NCBI GenBank assembly: GCA_026122225.1
Contig: JANEZZ010002694.1
Span: forward strand, 434,001-498,000
Length of the DNA stretch: 64,000 bases
From: Heloderma charlesbogerti
Lineage: Eukaryota > Chordata > Lepidosauria > Squamata > Helodermatidae
Direction: 5' to 3'
Part shown: piece after piece, positions 35,001-47,000 of the stretch
Layout: every line of letters begins with the position of its first letter
Numbering within the stretch: the stretch's first letter is position 1
Program-made: the position numbers and the translations under genes
The notes under the pieces: model-generated
Databases searched by the model: none
What the model was told of the DNA's origin: nothing
Seen by the model: the letters and a program-made list of their open reading frames with translations, nothing else

Positions 35001-38000
35001 ATACCATAGGAAAAACAGGCAGCAGGGATTGATCATTAAGTGCTTGTATTAATAAAGAAAAGGCAAAAAAATTCAGCACTAAATATGAATCCTTTTGATG
35101 CTTTGGACTTAGGGGCAAACTAAGGAGACTCCCCTGCACACAGGCACACCAGCAGGGGAATCCCTGCCATCATCTCCAACTGGAAATCAGAGATAACTTC
35201 AGGGATGCAGGCAGTGGGGACTCAGGACAGGGTGCTGGGAGCTGTGCAAAGCAGCCGCTCTTTCCCGCATGAGCCGAGTTGTTTTGTGGGGCACTGAACA
35301 CCACTCAAAACCAGGGACTTGGCTGGCACTGGGAGGAGTCTCTGCTAACTGACTCCCTTTCTCTGTGATGGGAGGAGGCACGGAATTCCAGCAGGAGAAG
35401 AAGAGAAAAGAGGGGTGATGACATCAATTAGTGTGGCCATGCTCCCCGAGTTGCCCTCAGTGCATGAAGCAACACCCACTGATGTCATCTGGCTCATGAT
35501 GGGCAGGGGGAAATCTGTCCTCCCACCTCAAAGGAGTTCTGCACTCCTGCCCTACATCTTCTTTACCTCTTGATTTGACAGAAATTCCCAGATATATAAA
35601 AATCAGCCTAACTGGATATTAACTGGACTTTCTCACAACAAGAATTTAAAAATCACAGCCAGTTCATCAGTCGTAAGCATTCAAACTTGGAACTGTGAAA
35701 AGATTTAACTGCGTGGACAACAGTTCTATTTGGGAATAGAATTTCTATTTGGGAATGCACTAGTTATTTCATTAGAATGAGAAAGTGTATTCATGTGTGT
35801 GAGTGCAAACAAGAGTTTACTGAATCTAGTGAGATAGGCAAGGTTTTGTTCCTAACCAGATGTTTGGATTGCAAACAGAAGGCAACGCTGCATCATGGTT
35901 CTATATGAATATTAATTGAACCCATGTAAATGTTCATTGCAGTTTCAGAACCAGTACTGCGGGTGCATGTTCACAGCAGTTTGTGGCTTGGGACTATTTA
36001 TGTAAACGTTGATGGTTTTTCCTGACAAAGTAAAATCACGTGCTGTGGTAGGGATCTGCGAGTTAGGACTGTTTTCTCACCTTCTGCATAAAATTTCCTG
36101 TCCTATATTCAGAAGTCCTATGCACACTTATTTGGGAGTAAGACCAACAGGCCTTAGTGGGACTTGACTAAGATTGGGCTATACAAGTGACAAAGAAGCA
36201 GAGTTCTTGTGTTGAGAATTTTCTGCTGTGGCTTCACTGATTATGTTCGGGACAAGTCCCAGCCTCTATATCCTTCATCTGTAACACGGAACAAACGTTT
36301 TCTAGAAGGTCTCTACATGTTTCATTCTTTAAGTACATGCTACACGTGAGGGATCTAAACAGTACTTTGCAGCACAATTCCCTTACCTGCTCTGTGTGCA
36401 TTTATCAGGTCCTGGTAGCACCACAGTTTTAGTCTTGATTGTGTTAAGCATAAATATGGGGGACGTGTGCTGCTTTAAGTGTGGGCAGGATTTTAAGAAG
36501 GGAAATAGATGTACACCTTAGCTGAACAGAGAGAGGTTTTGCTCTAGTCTTCACCCCTCAGATCCAGTAGAACTTACTGCTCTCCACTCCCCAGAAGTGC
36601 CTCTGGTTCTCCTAGACTCCACGATCTCAAACTATAACCTTTAAAAATTGGCAACCCTAATCTTGTCAAATGAGCTACCTAGAGCACATGATGAATAGCT
36701 AGGGAAAAATTAAGCTATATCTGGAAACACTGCATTCTTTCAATTACCTTTTCGGCTTCTTTATTGGTGAGAATTTGGGGGTAAACTCTGTTTAGCTGAA
36801 GGATTATTCTGTCAACCAGCTGCTCACTCAGTCTGCCGTTGCTCGTTAGAAAAGCCATGTCCTGCCGTAAACGATCACAGTAACTTTGGTCTGCAAGACA
36901 GAAGCAACACTCTTAAAAACAAGCCACCACTATCACAAGGCATGACTCAAGGTAAGCGCTAAATAATTCGCTTTCGGCACTGAAGCTTTCACACTGGGAC
37001 ATGACTTCCTACGTAGTGTCAGACTTCAGACACATCCTGTGAGCCCCATAAATCCAAGCACCGCTAGAGCGGCTGGCACGCCTGAAAAAAGAATACGCAT
37101 GCTAATGAGTACTGGAGATGGAGGCTGAGGATGCAAGGTTTTAACTTGTCAAAGTCCACCCAGGAATTTCAAGCCTGAGATAAGATTTGAATGGGGGCTT
37201 CATAGCTCACACCCTTAACCACTATGCTACACCACCTCTTGTTGGTGGCGATTCAGCAAGACCGGGTGTGGAAGTGCATGTGTAACTGGGCTTCTTCTAT
37301 TGGTTCTGACATAGTAGCTCCTCCCAATGTTCTGCAAGCCACTCCCTCATCCTGGCCACAAGTGGCCTGTGGTACAGTGGAGGTAAACCTACTGTGCTAA
37401 AACAGATGCTTTTAAACCCCAACGAATGCACACCAATGAGCCCTACATGCTTCTCAGAGCCAAAGGAGACAGGACCTGGTTTTTGCTCTGTAAATAGCTG
37501 CTTGGCCAGACGGGTGTGGGGAGAACTGATTCCCCAGAAGGCCAATAGAAGCTTGCCTCCTGGGGCATTGGCAGCGGGGAATGATTTTCAGGAAGACCAC
37601 ATGGGGGAGTTTAAGCTCCTGCTCCCATCCCTCCTTCCCCCCGCGGTGGCTGCTATTCAAAGAACAACAAACAGAAATGTCTACTTTGGCCTTCAGTCTA
37701 CAGCAGGGGTGTTGAACCTCTTTCAGCCCAAGGGCCAAATTCCATTTTCAGAGCTTTGGGGGTGTGCATTCCAGTGGTGGGTGAGGTCAAAGGCAAACGG
37801 ATGGGGCCAAAATACCCCAAACCCCAAAAGCATATTGAAGCTGAAAGCTCTGACTGCCAGCAATGGAGCCTCAGGAGAAGCATTCCAGCCTTTTAGAATA
37901 GGGGGAAAACTGCACAAAAGCTGAAAAACTACCCAATGAGCGGTGGTTGGGGGGGGGGGGGCAAGGGGTCATGACTTTCTGGGTGACCCTGGAGGGCTGG

Positions 38001-41000
38001 ATTGGGACCCGAGGAGGGCTGTATTGTGACTCTACGAAGGCCAGATTTGGCCTCCAAGCCAAAGGTTTTGCACCCCTAGTCTAGATCAAACCATGGGTTT
38101 TTAGAAGAAGCCACTAACAAAAAATAAACAACATCATATATTTAGTTCATGCAGAGAGAGCCAGTGTGGTATAGTGGCAAGAGTGTTGGACTAGGAGCTG
38201 GGAGATCCGGGTTCTAGTCCCCACTCGGCCATGGAAGCTCACTGGGTGACTTTGGGCCAGTCATAGACTCTCACCCCAACCCACCTCACAGGGCTGTTGT
38301 TGAGGATAAAATGGAGAGGAGGAGGATAATGTAAGCCGCCTTGGGTTCCTTGCAAGAGGAAAAAAGGCAGGGTATAAATGCAATAAATAAATAGATGTAC
38401 TTTTAAACCATTTCTTTTTGTCTCAGTTACACAGCACACTGATCTGCCCACTTTCCTCATCTGTACATCCAGGCTGTAATCCTATAGTATACGCATTTAT
38501 CTGGGACTAAGTCCCTCAGTGGGAATTATTTATGAGTTGACATGTATAGCATTGCACTGTAAAAGGAACGAGCTTGGCGCCTGGACAAACCAACTGGTCA
38601 ACACACGCATAGGTGCATAATCATTACGCAGAGATGGATTTCAAAGGAAGATGGTAACTATCTAATGTTCATCAATGGCAGAGACATGTCTACAACTTCT
38701 CCTGTCCACATCTTATTCAATAAAAATATATTTACGCAAAAGCAGCAGGTATAACATGGCCTGCAGTATTTTTACTTTAAACAATGGAAGTAATTGTATT
38801 TCTCAGCAGATTTCCATACTTGCATTTAAATCTTCAAAGTGATGATGGAAACTGTGTGTGTGTGTGTGTGTGTGTGCGCACGCACACACACACACACGCG
38901 CCCATGCAAAATGCTGACATTTCACATTGACAACTTTGCAGCACAGTGACTAATGTGCTGGTGTAACATTTGGCATTTTGAAATACAATCAAAATCTAGT
39001 ACAGTTCGAATTGTAAGGCCCAATACTTCCACTCTACCTCCAAGTCAGACATGTGAACTCAGCCCTTCCTTCTCTTTTCAAAGCCAGCCATGGTTAGCAT
39101 TCTATCTGCACAGTTTTGCAACCATGGTTAGAAGTGAGTTTGCAGAGTGTGGGGTTGAGCTAATAACAGTAGTAGAAAAAACACCAAAGCAGATGTAACA
39201 CTAACCCTAAACTTTTGAAGCACTTACACCAACTAACCCTTTGAAAAATGAAAAGATGCAGAGGCGCTGCACTCAAAAGAAGCAGAGGAAGGGATGGTGC
39301 ATACGAGCTAAAGGAAAAAGATGCAGGAGAAGGTAGTCCTGGTTTCCTATTCATACTTAAAGAGATTGAGCAATATTACATCTGCATGGTGTTTGGGTGA
39401 AAATACATCCTAAAAAATGTTGGAGTGCTCAAATTCTATGCATCTACCTTCAAATTCTATCTGCTAAACATGAAACCGTGCTCTAATCTGACCTCAGAAC
39501 AATGTCAATTTGATACTTTCATTGCTGCATAGCCAACTGTAGGATTGTTTCCTAATCAGTGCTTCAAAATCCAGAGATTCCTGCCATTAAAAGAACATGG
39601 GATGGCCTTAACAGAGAAAGATGTTGCTGTTATGCTTTCAACATTTCATTGTCTTCCGATTCTACATCCTTTCTTTTAGTGCGATTTTCAATAGGACCAA
39701 AAGAAGTATTCATAAAAACCTCCCACAATAATTGTAATAAGTAATGGCTCTTTGGGAGCCTGAGTCATTCCCATTAAAATGAAACTGCACAAGTTTTGCA
39801 ACTCTGTAGATTCAACTGGAACTGCTGGGGGAAGTCATCCAGAGGCTCGGACTGAAGTGTCATCAATATGTGGATGATACTCAGTTCTGCCACTCATTTC
39901 CATCTGCACATCCCAGGGAAGCTGTGGAACTTCTGAACCAGCGCCTGGGGGCTGTTTGAGAAGGGTGAACAAGCGGAAACTTAATCCAGACAAGATGGAG
40001 GCACTGTGGGTTGGGAAACCAACTAATCTGCATGGAGGTTTACAACTGGTCTTAGATGGGGTTGCACTCCCATTAAAAGTGCATAGTCTGGGAGTCCTCC
40101 TGCACTAACTGGGGAAGTGCAAGTGGTTGCAGTGTACAGGAGTATATTTTACCAGCTTATGCTGGTACACCAGCTGCAGCCCTATCTGGAGAGGACAGAC
40201 CTTGCCTCAGTTATCCTGGCACTAGTGGCATCCAGGCTGGACTACTTTAATGTGCCATACATGGGGCTGCCTTTGAAGACTTAATCCATCTCTCTAACCA
40301 CTACACCACAATAGGTAGCGTTGTAGAAGCTTTGTACCTTCTAGGAACCTTTCTGTATTGACTGGAGCCCTGTTCAGTCATTTTTCTCTCCACAGTTTAA
40401 TGTCTGCAGAGGGGCAGTCGTCAAATACACATAGGTCATCCCCATGAGCTGGAATCCTGAACTATCAGGATTATGAGACAGGCTATGTGCTTTTGGCAAG
40501 CTTCTTCTCTGCAGATATGGCTCATCGACAGTGTGGAAGCAGGTCCTGCAGGGAATCTGACAGCTGGGCCAGCGTGCACGGCCTTGCTCTCTCGCACAGT
40601 TTTAAGTAGGGATGTACGGATTGTATGAAGTCCATTCCATCTGTGTTTCACCGACTGTCAAGCACCTTTTGTTCCATTGTCTGCCCATTGACAGAATCGG
40701 ATTTTTTTTGTTTCCAAATCTGCACAAATTCACACATGCAAAAAATCCCCTAAAATGTGCATTTGTACATTTTAGCCTATGGGGGAAATGCGCATTTTTG
40801 GCCATTTTTTAAAATTTGCATATTTTTCTACAATGGAATTTGTGCAAATGTTAGGAAAGTTAGAAAACCAGTCCAAGAGTCCACAGCATCTGCCAGAAAG
40901 AGGGACAGCCGGTCTGCTGCAGTATCCACCAGTCGGATTCATGAAAATCCAAACTCATTTGGGTCTGTTGCAGATATTGCTGACATCCCTAGTTTTAACT

Positions 41001-44000
41001 GCACTGATGGAAGGATGCTGCAACTGGGCTTTAGTCTATGCACCATAAAGATTCTGTCCCGGAAGACTGTGAATGAGCTTTTCCCATCTCCTTCTCTGCT
41101 GCCTTCTCCTCATGAGTAAGCCAGCTAGAAGCTCTGCCGGCTAGGGAGCTCTGCCTCCTGCCTAGACAGGCACACGCTAGACTCAGCCCCTGCCAGATTG
41201 CCTCATCTTCTGGGGCAGGGGTATAAAGAAGAATGCAGCTTGGAGCAGTGAGTCGCTGCTGGCCTCCAACGGGGCAATAACAAGTGAGGGCATCCCTTTG
41301 GGGAGGACCCAGGGCTAGGGCCTGGATCTTAAGAAGGAGGGCAGCAGGAGTGGGCAGGCTTGATATGTGTTCAGGTGGGTGAGAAGGAGTGTAGAGGGAC
41401 CCAGAAGAAAGGGGGGACACTATAAGGCTATTGCAGGGCAGTGCAATAGGACAGGAAGTGGGGGAATTATATCGGTTGCAAGGACAGCAGTTCAGACATC
41501 TTTGTGCTATTCCCCTTTCCGCTTCACACACACCCTCAGCCTGAGTAACCTTGGGGGCAGTCCTTGCAAGCATGGAGGTGGTGTTAATGAATGCCAGATC
41601 AGCTAATAGAAAGGGATGGGCTGTCTCTGACCTGGTTAAGGAAGAGCATACTGACCTGGCTGGCATCACTGAAATTGAGCTGGAAGAGGGGGGTGTTAAC
41701 CTCTCCCCAATGTGTCTTCGTGGTTAACCTGTACAGCATCCAGCTCGACTTGAGGGGCAGGAAGGGTGGGGTTGCCCTGGTCTAAAAGGATTTCATCTCT
41801 CTGATTGCCATGGATGGATCATTACCTGATCAAGTTGGACCTTCTGGCTACATGTAACCTCTGCTGGGCTGGTGGACTGCGATGGAGCTGGAGATTAGTT
41901 GAGCTCCTTTATGCAGCAACTCCCCTCTTCCTGAGTTTGATCAGATGCCCTTACAATGTTCTTGAGTGGTTAGGTCATGCAGGGAGAGAAAATCCTCTCC
42001 CTGAGCTTGGTTAGAAACCTCAGTCACACACACTTCCCATCAATTCAAAGATGAAAAAATACCTTTATTATTTAAAAAGACGCAGCAACAGCAGCTTTTA
42101 CAGAGCCAGGGCCTGCAGGAGAAGCCACCACCACCACCACCACCACCGGGGAAGAGGCGTGCCCACTGCTGCTGGGCCTGCTGCTGCTGCTGCCGCTGCC
42201 GCCACCACCACCACCAGGCCTTCCCTGTGGACTCCTGCCTGGCATTATTTTTAAGGGGATTTTAAATTTTTTTTAATTGTTTTGTTGTTGTTGTTGTTTT
42301 TCTGGGGGATTTTGTTGTGTTTCTAGGGGTGGGTAGCCTGCCTGATAGGCAGGAGCGAGGGGACATGTGTCCACCTGATGGAGGCAGTGGGGGGAGTGTT
42401 GGGGGCCAGAACATACCGAGGCTGGGCGGCAGGCGCTGGCGGAGCACTAGGGGCAGGCCATGCCAGGGAAGGGGAACAAGGGAGAGATGTGTAGTATCTG
42501 TCCCCTGCTCCGGGCCTGTCCAGAGCCAAAGGATGGCTGGGGGAGGCGTGACCCCATCTTCTGGCCTTCGTTTGCTGCTCTGCAATCCAGGTATGTTACC
42601 CAGAAAACCTCCCTCATCCATGACATGATCCTGGATGAGGGTGCAGACCTGGCATGTATTACGGAGACCTGGCTGGCCGAGGCTGCTGCTCCAACCCTTG
42701 CAGCCATGTGTCCAGCCGGATTTTCGTATGCACAGCAGCCGAGGGCTGGGGATCGGGGAGGGGGAGTGGCTGTTATCTACCGAGAGTCCTTGGTTTTCAC
42801 CAGACCCCCTCTCCGGGAGACCAAGGTTGCTGAGTGCATGTACTGGAGGTTGGGCCCAAAGGGCAGTCTGGGGATTCTGCTCGTGTACTGTCCACCCCGC
42901 TGCACGACTGACTCCCTGGCCGAGGTGCTTGAGGTGGTCTCTGATGTGCGTGTACAGTCCCCTAACTTATTGGTGTTGGGGGACTTCAACATACATTCGG
43001 AGGCCATCTTCACAGGAGCACCTCGGGACTTCATGGAGACCATGGCTTCCTGGGAGCAGCACCATATTCTAACGGGGCCCACCCATGTAGTCGGTCATGC
43101 ACTAGACCTTGTGTTTGTTTCTGGAGAAGCGGGGAGTGATGTGGAAGTCGGGGGTATATCCACCACCCCCTTGTCATGGTCAGATCACTATCTGGTGACG
43201 TTGGAATTCTGGGTTCCACAATCCCTCTGCAGGGGTGGAGGACCCATTAAAATGGTCCGCCCCAGGCGTCTTATGGATCCAAATGGATTCCTGAACGCGC
43301 TTGGGGATTCTCTGGGGTACGCCAACGGCCACTCGGTCGAGACCCTGGTGGGTGGCTGGAATGCCGCAATCACTGGGGCATTAGATCAGGTGGCTCCGAA
43401 ACGCCCTCTCCCCCCTGAACAGGGCTCGGACTGCACCATGGTTCAATCCGTGGTTACGAGCTCTGAAACAGGAGGTGAGACGGCTGGAGTGCCAGTGGCG
43501 GAAGTCTCGCTCCAAAGACGATCAGACATGGGCTAGAGCTATATCTTCAGCCTATCACGTGGAGGTGAAGGCAGCAAAAAAGGAACATTATGCTGCCTCT
43601 ATCGCGTCTGCAGAGTGCTGTCCCAGGAGGCTGTTCCAAGTGGTCCGGAGCCTGGTTGGTCCTGTGGCTCCTGAACCACTGGAGCATTCTAAGGCCTCAT
43701 GTGAGGCCTTGGCAAGGCACTTTGCAGATAAAATTGATCAGATTAGGTGTGTTACTCTGCACGCTGTGGATACAGTTAGTGAGCAAGAGGCGGCCTGTGG
43801 CAAACTGGTTTTGTGGGATCGGTTCCAGCTTCTTCCTCCTGATGAAGTGGACAAGGTGCTTTCATCTGTAAGGCTGACCACTGTTTACTTGATCCTTGCC
43901 CATCTTGGCTCATTATGGGCTGCAGAGAGAGACTGGGTGAGGGGATCAGGGCGGTGGTGAATGCCTCCCTTGAGGAGGGAGTGATGCCATCAACCCTCAA

Positions 44001-47000
44001 GGAGGCAGTGATAAGACCGCTCTTAAAGAAGCCCTCCTTGGATCCTTAAGTTCTGAACAACTTTTGCCCAGTCTCAAATCTGCCATTTTTGGGCAAGGTG
44101 ATTGAGCGGGTGGTGGCGATGCAGTTGAAGGCACACTTGGAAGAAACTGATTATCTAGACCCATTTCAGTAGGCTTCAGGCTTGGGCATGGGACAGAAAC
44201 AGCCTTGGTCGCCTTGGTAGATGATATGAGGAGGGCTCTGGATAGGGGTGAATGCTCTTTCCTTGTTCTCCTCGACCTCTCAGCGGCTTTTGATACCGTT
44301 GACCACGGTATCCTCCTGGACCACCTGGAGGGGTTGGGCATTGGAGACACCGTATTGCGGTGGTTCCGGTCCTTTCTCTCCGGCAGGTACCAGAGGGTAG
44401 CACTGGGAGAGGAGGTTTCGGACCCATGGCCACTCACTTGTGGGGTGCCACAGGGTTCCATCCTCCCCCTGATGCTATTTAACATCTATGTGAAGCCGCT
44501 GGGGGCTATCATCAGGAGGTTTGGGGTGCGGTGTCATCAATATGCGGATGACACGCAGCTCTACCTCTTGTTCAAATCTTCACCAAGGTTGGCCGTAGAA
44601 TCCCTGTCCAAATGTCTGGAGACGGTGAGTAGCTGGATGGGGAGGAATAAGCTGAAGCTGAACCCTGACAAGACCGAGGTACTTTTGGTGGGAGACAAGA
44701 GGAGGCTGGGGGATGTTGACCTGGTGTTGAATGGGGTACGGCTACCCTTGAAAGACCAGGTCTGCAGCCTGGGGGTCATTTTGGAGGCTCAGGTGTCAGC
44801 TGTGAGCCGGACAGCGCTGTATCAACTCCATCTGATACGGCGGCTGCGCCCTTCCTTCCCGACCATCTGCTCCCATCGGTAGTACATGCCCTGGTCGCTA
44901 CTCGTTTAGACTACTGTAATGCGCTCTACGTGGGGTTACCCTTGAAGACGGTTCAGAAGCTGCAGCTGGTACAGAACGCGGTAGCTTGCCTGATTAAAGG
45001 CAGCCGCCGGCGAGATCACATCACTCCAGTGCTGAAGGAGTTGCACTGGTTACCAGTTGTTTTCCGGGCCAAATTCAAGGTGTTGGTTTTCACCTTTAAA
45101 ACCCTATATGGTTCCGGCCCAGCCTATCTTAAGGAGCGCCTCCAGCAGCACCAGACAGGCTGCTTAACAAGATCAGCCTCGGATGGCCTTCTCTCTGTCC
45201 CATCAGCCAGGACAGCTAGACTGGTGGGGACGAGGGAGAGGGCCTTTTCTGTGGTGGCCCCCACTCTGTGGAACTCCCTCCCTAGGGAACTCCACCATGC
45301 CCCCTCTTTAATGAGCTTCCGTCGTGCATTAAAAACGTGGTTGTTCAGGCAGGCATTTGGGGTGGGTTAGGGTATTTTAGAAAATGTTTTTATTGTAGAA
45401 TTTTATTGTTTTAAACTGTTTTATTGTACGCTGTACATCGCCCAGAGTGGCTGGGTGACCAGCCAGATGGGAGATTAATAAATTTAATAATAAATAAATA
45501 AAGACAGAGATAGAACAAATGATACATTTAAACAGAAAACAAACCTAAGCCTTTAACTTTCTAATCTGAACAGACTCCAAACTTACAACCACAACAACAA
45601 TCACCACAGAATGCATCATTGGAGGGGCCGTAGCTCAGTGGCAGAGCTGCTTTGCAGGCAGAAGGTCCAAAGTTCAATCCCTGGCATCTCCAGGTAGGGC
45701 TACGAAAGAATCCTGCCTAAAACCCTGGAGAGCCGCTGCTCCCAGTCAGTGCCAGCAATACTGGGCTAGATGGACCAAGGGTTTGACTCAGTATAAGGCA
45801 ACTTCCTATGTTCCTATCACAAACTGCCACCTCCTTGTCAGGAGACGAACCAGGGTTGTAATGCAAACATCAGAGAAGTGCATCATCACGGAGGCTAGTT
45901 ACTGGCGAAATGGGAGTGCAGGGTGATTCTGAAGGCTAGAAAGGCTCAGTGAGTTCATGGCCAGGTGACACACCCCTGGGCAGGGCTATCATGCTGAAAT
46001 AAATGTGGAGGATAGGGACACACAGCATCAGAAGTGCAGAGAACCCGAATTAAAGAATAAAATAAAATAAAATAAAGGAGTAGAAGTGGTCTCAGAAAAT
46101 CTGCTTTTTCCACTGGGTATCTCCTGGCTGGCTGCAGATTGGCCAGGGCATTATCTGCTGTCAACAACCTCAAAATGCTCCCAATTCACAGCAAATGCCC
46201 TGTCCATGCCGCCTGCTCCGGCTGGAACACAAAAGGGGCCAACTGTTAACTAAGGTATTTGGCCCAATTCCAACAAGCCAACTGTCTTAATGTAGACTTG
46301 ATAGAAAAAAACCAGGTATGAGAGGGCAGCTCCAAATGTGATGGTCCATCTCCAGAGACTGATGAATACGGCTTCCTGAGGTCTTTGGGGATTTTCCTGC
46401 ATGTTTAGCCAGCAGTCTGATCACTTGGGATGAGGGGATGACCCAAGCTATCGATACAGTCACTCCCAAATGTCCCTCTGGCTCCTTCGTATTCTGAGGG
46501 GTTGAGGGCAATAAAATGACACAATGCAATATTATAATTAGAATGCAAATGGAAGAAGACTCATAATGAACAAAATTTCTGATCTTACTCTGTGGCAGGA
46601 TCGCTGGCAGGAGGGCAAAGTTAAAGCGTCTCCCTCCTCCCAGACATCTGGGTCAGGAGGGGTGGGAGAGAGTGTGTGTGTGTGTGTGTGTGCGCGTGCC
46701 CCCAGCTGTCCATCCAATGGCACATGCAGTTATTTTGGGGCCATACAATTTGGCCACCCTTGCTCTAAATGGGTTGGTCCAGATTTCTTGGAGGATCACC
46801 TTTACCCATACCAACCTGCCCACACTCTGAGATAAGCACTGGAAGCCATGCTTATGTGCCTGCCTACCAAAAGAGACAGGCATGAGGGATAGGCCTTCTC
46901 AGTAGTAGCCCCTGTTTGTAGAACTTTGCATGAATTTATGTCCGCCATGCCCCATCATTACAGGCTTTCAAGCAACCCTAAAGTCTTATCCTTGGCTTAC

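Noticed and set aside
42460..43536. 358-codon frame as a possible host gene
   Set aside because: The endonuclease motifs TETWL, GDFNIH and SDH and the downstream reverse transcriptase show that it is a LINE.
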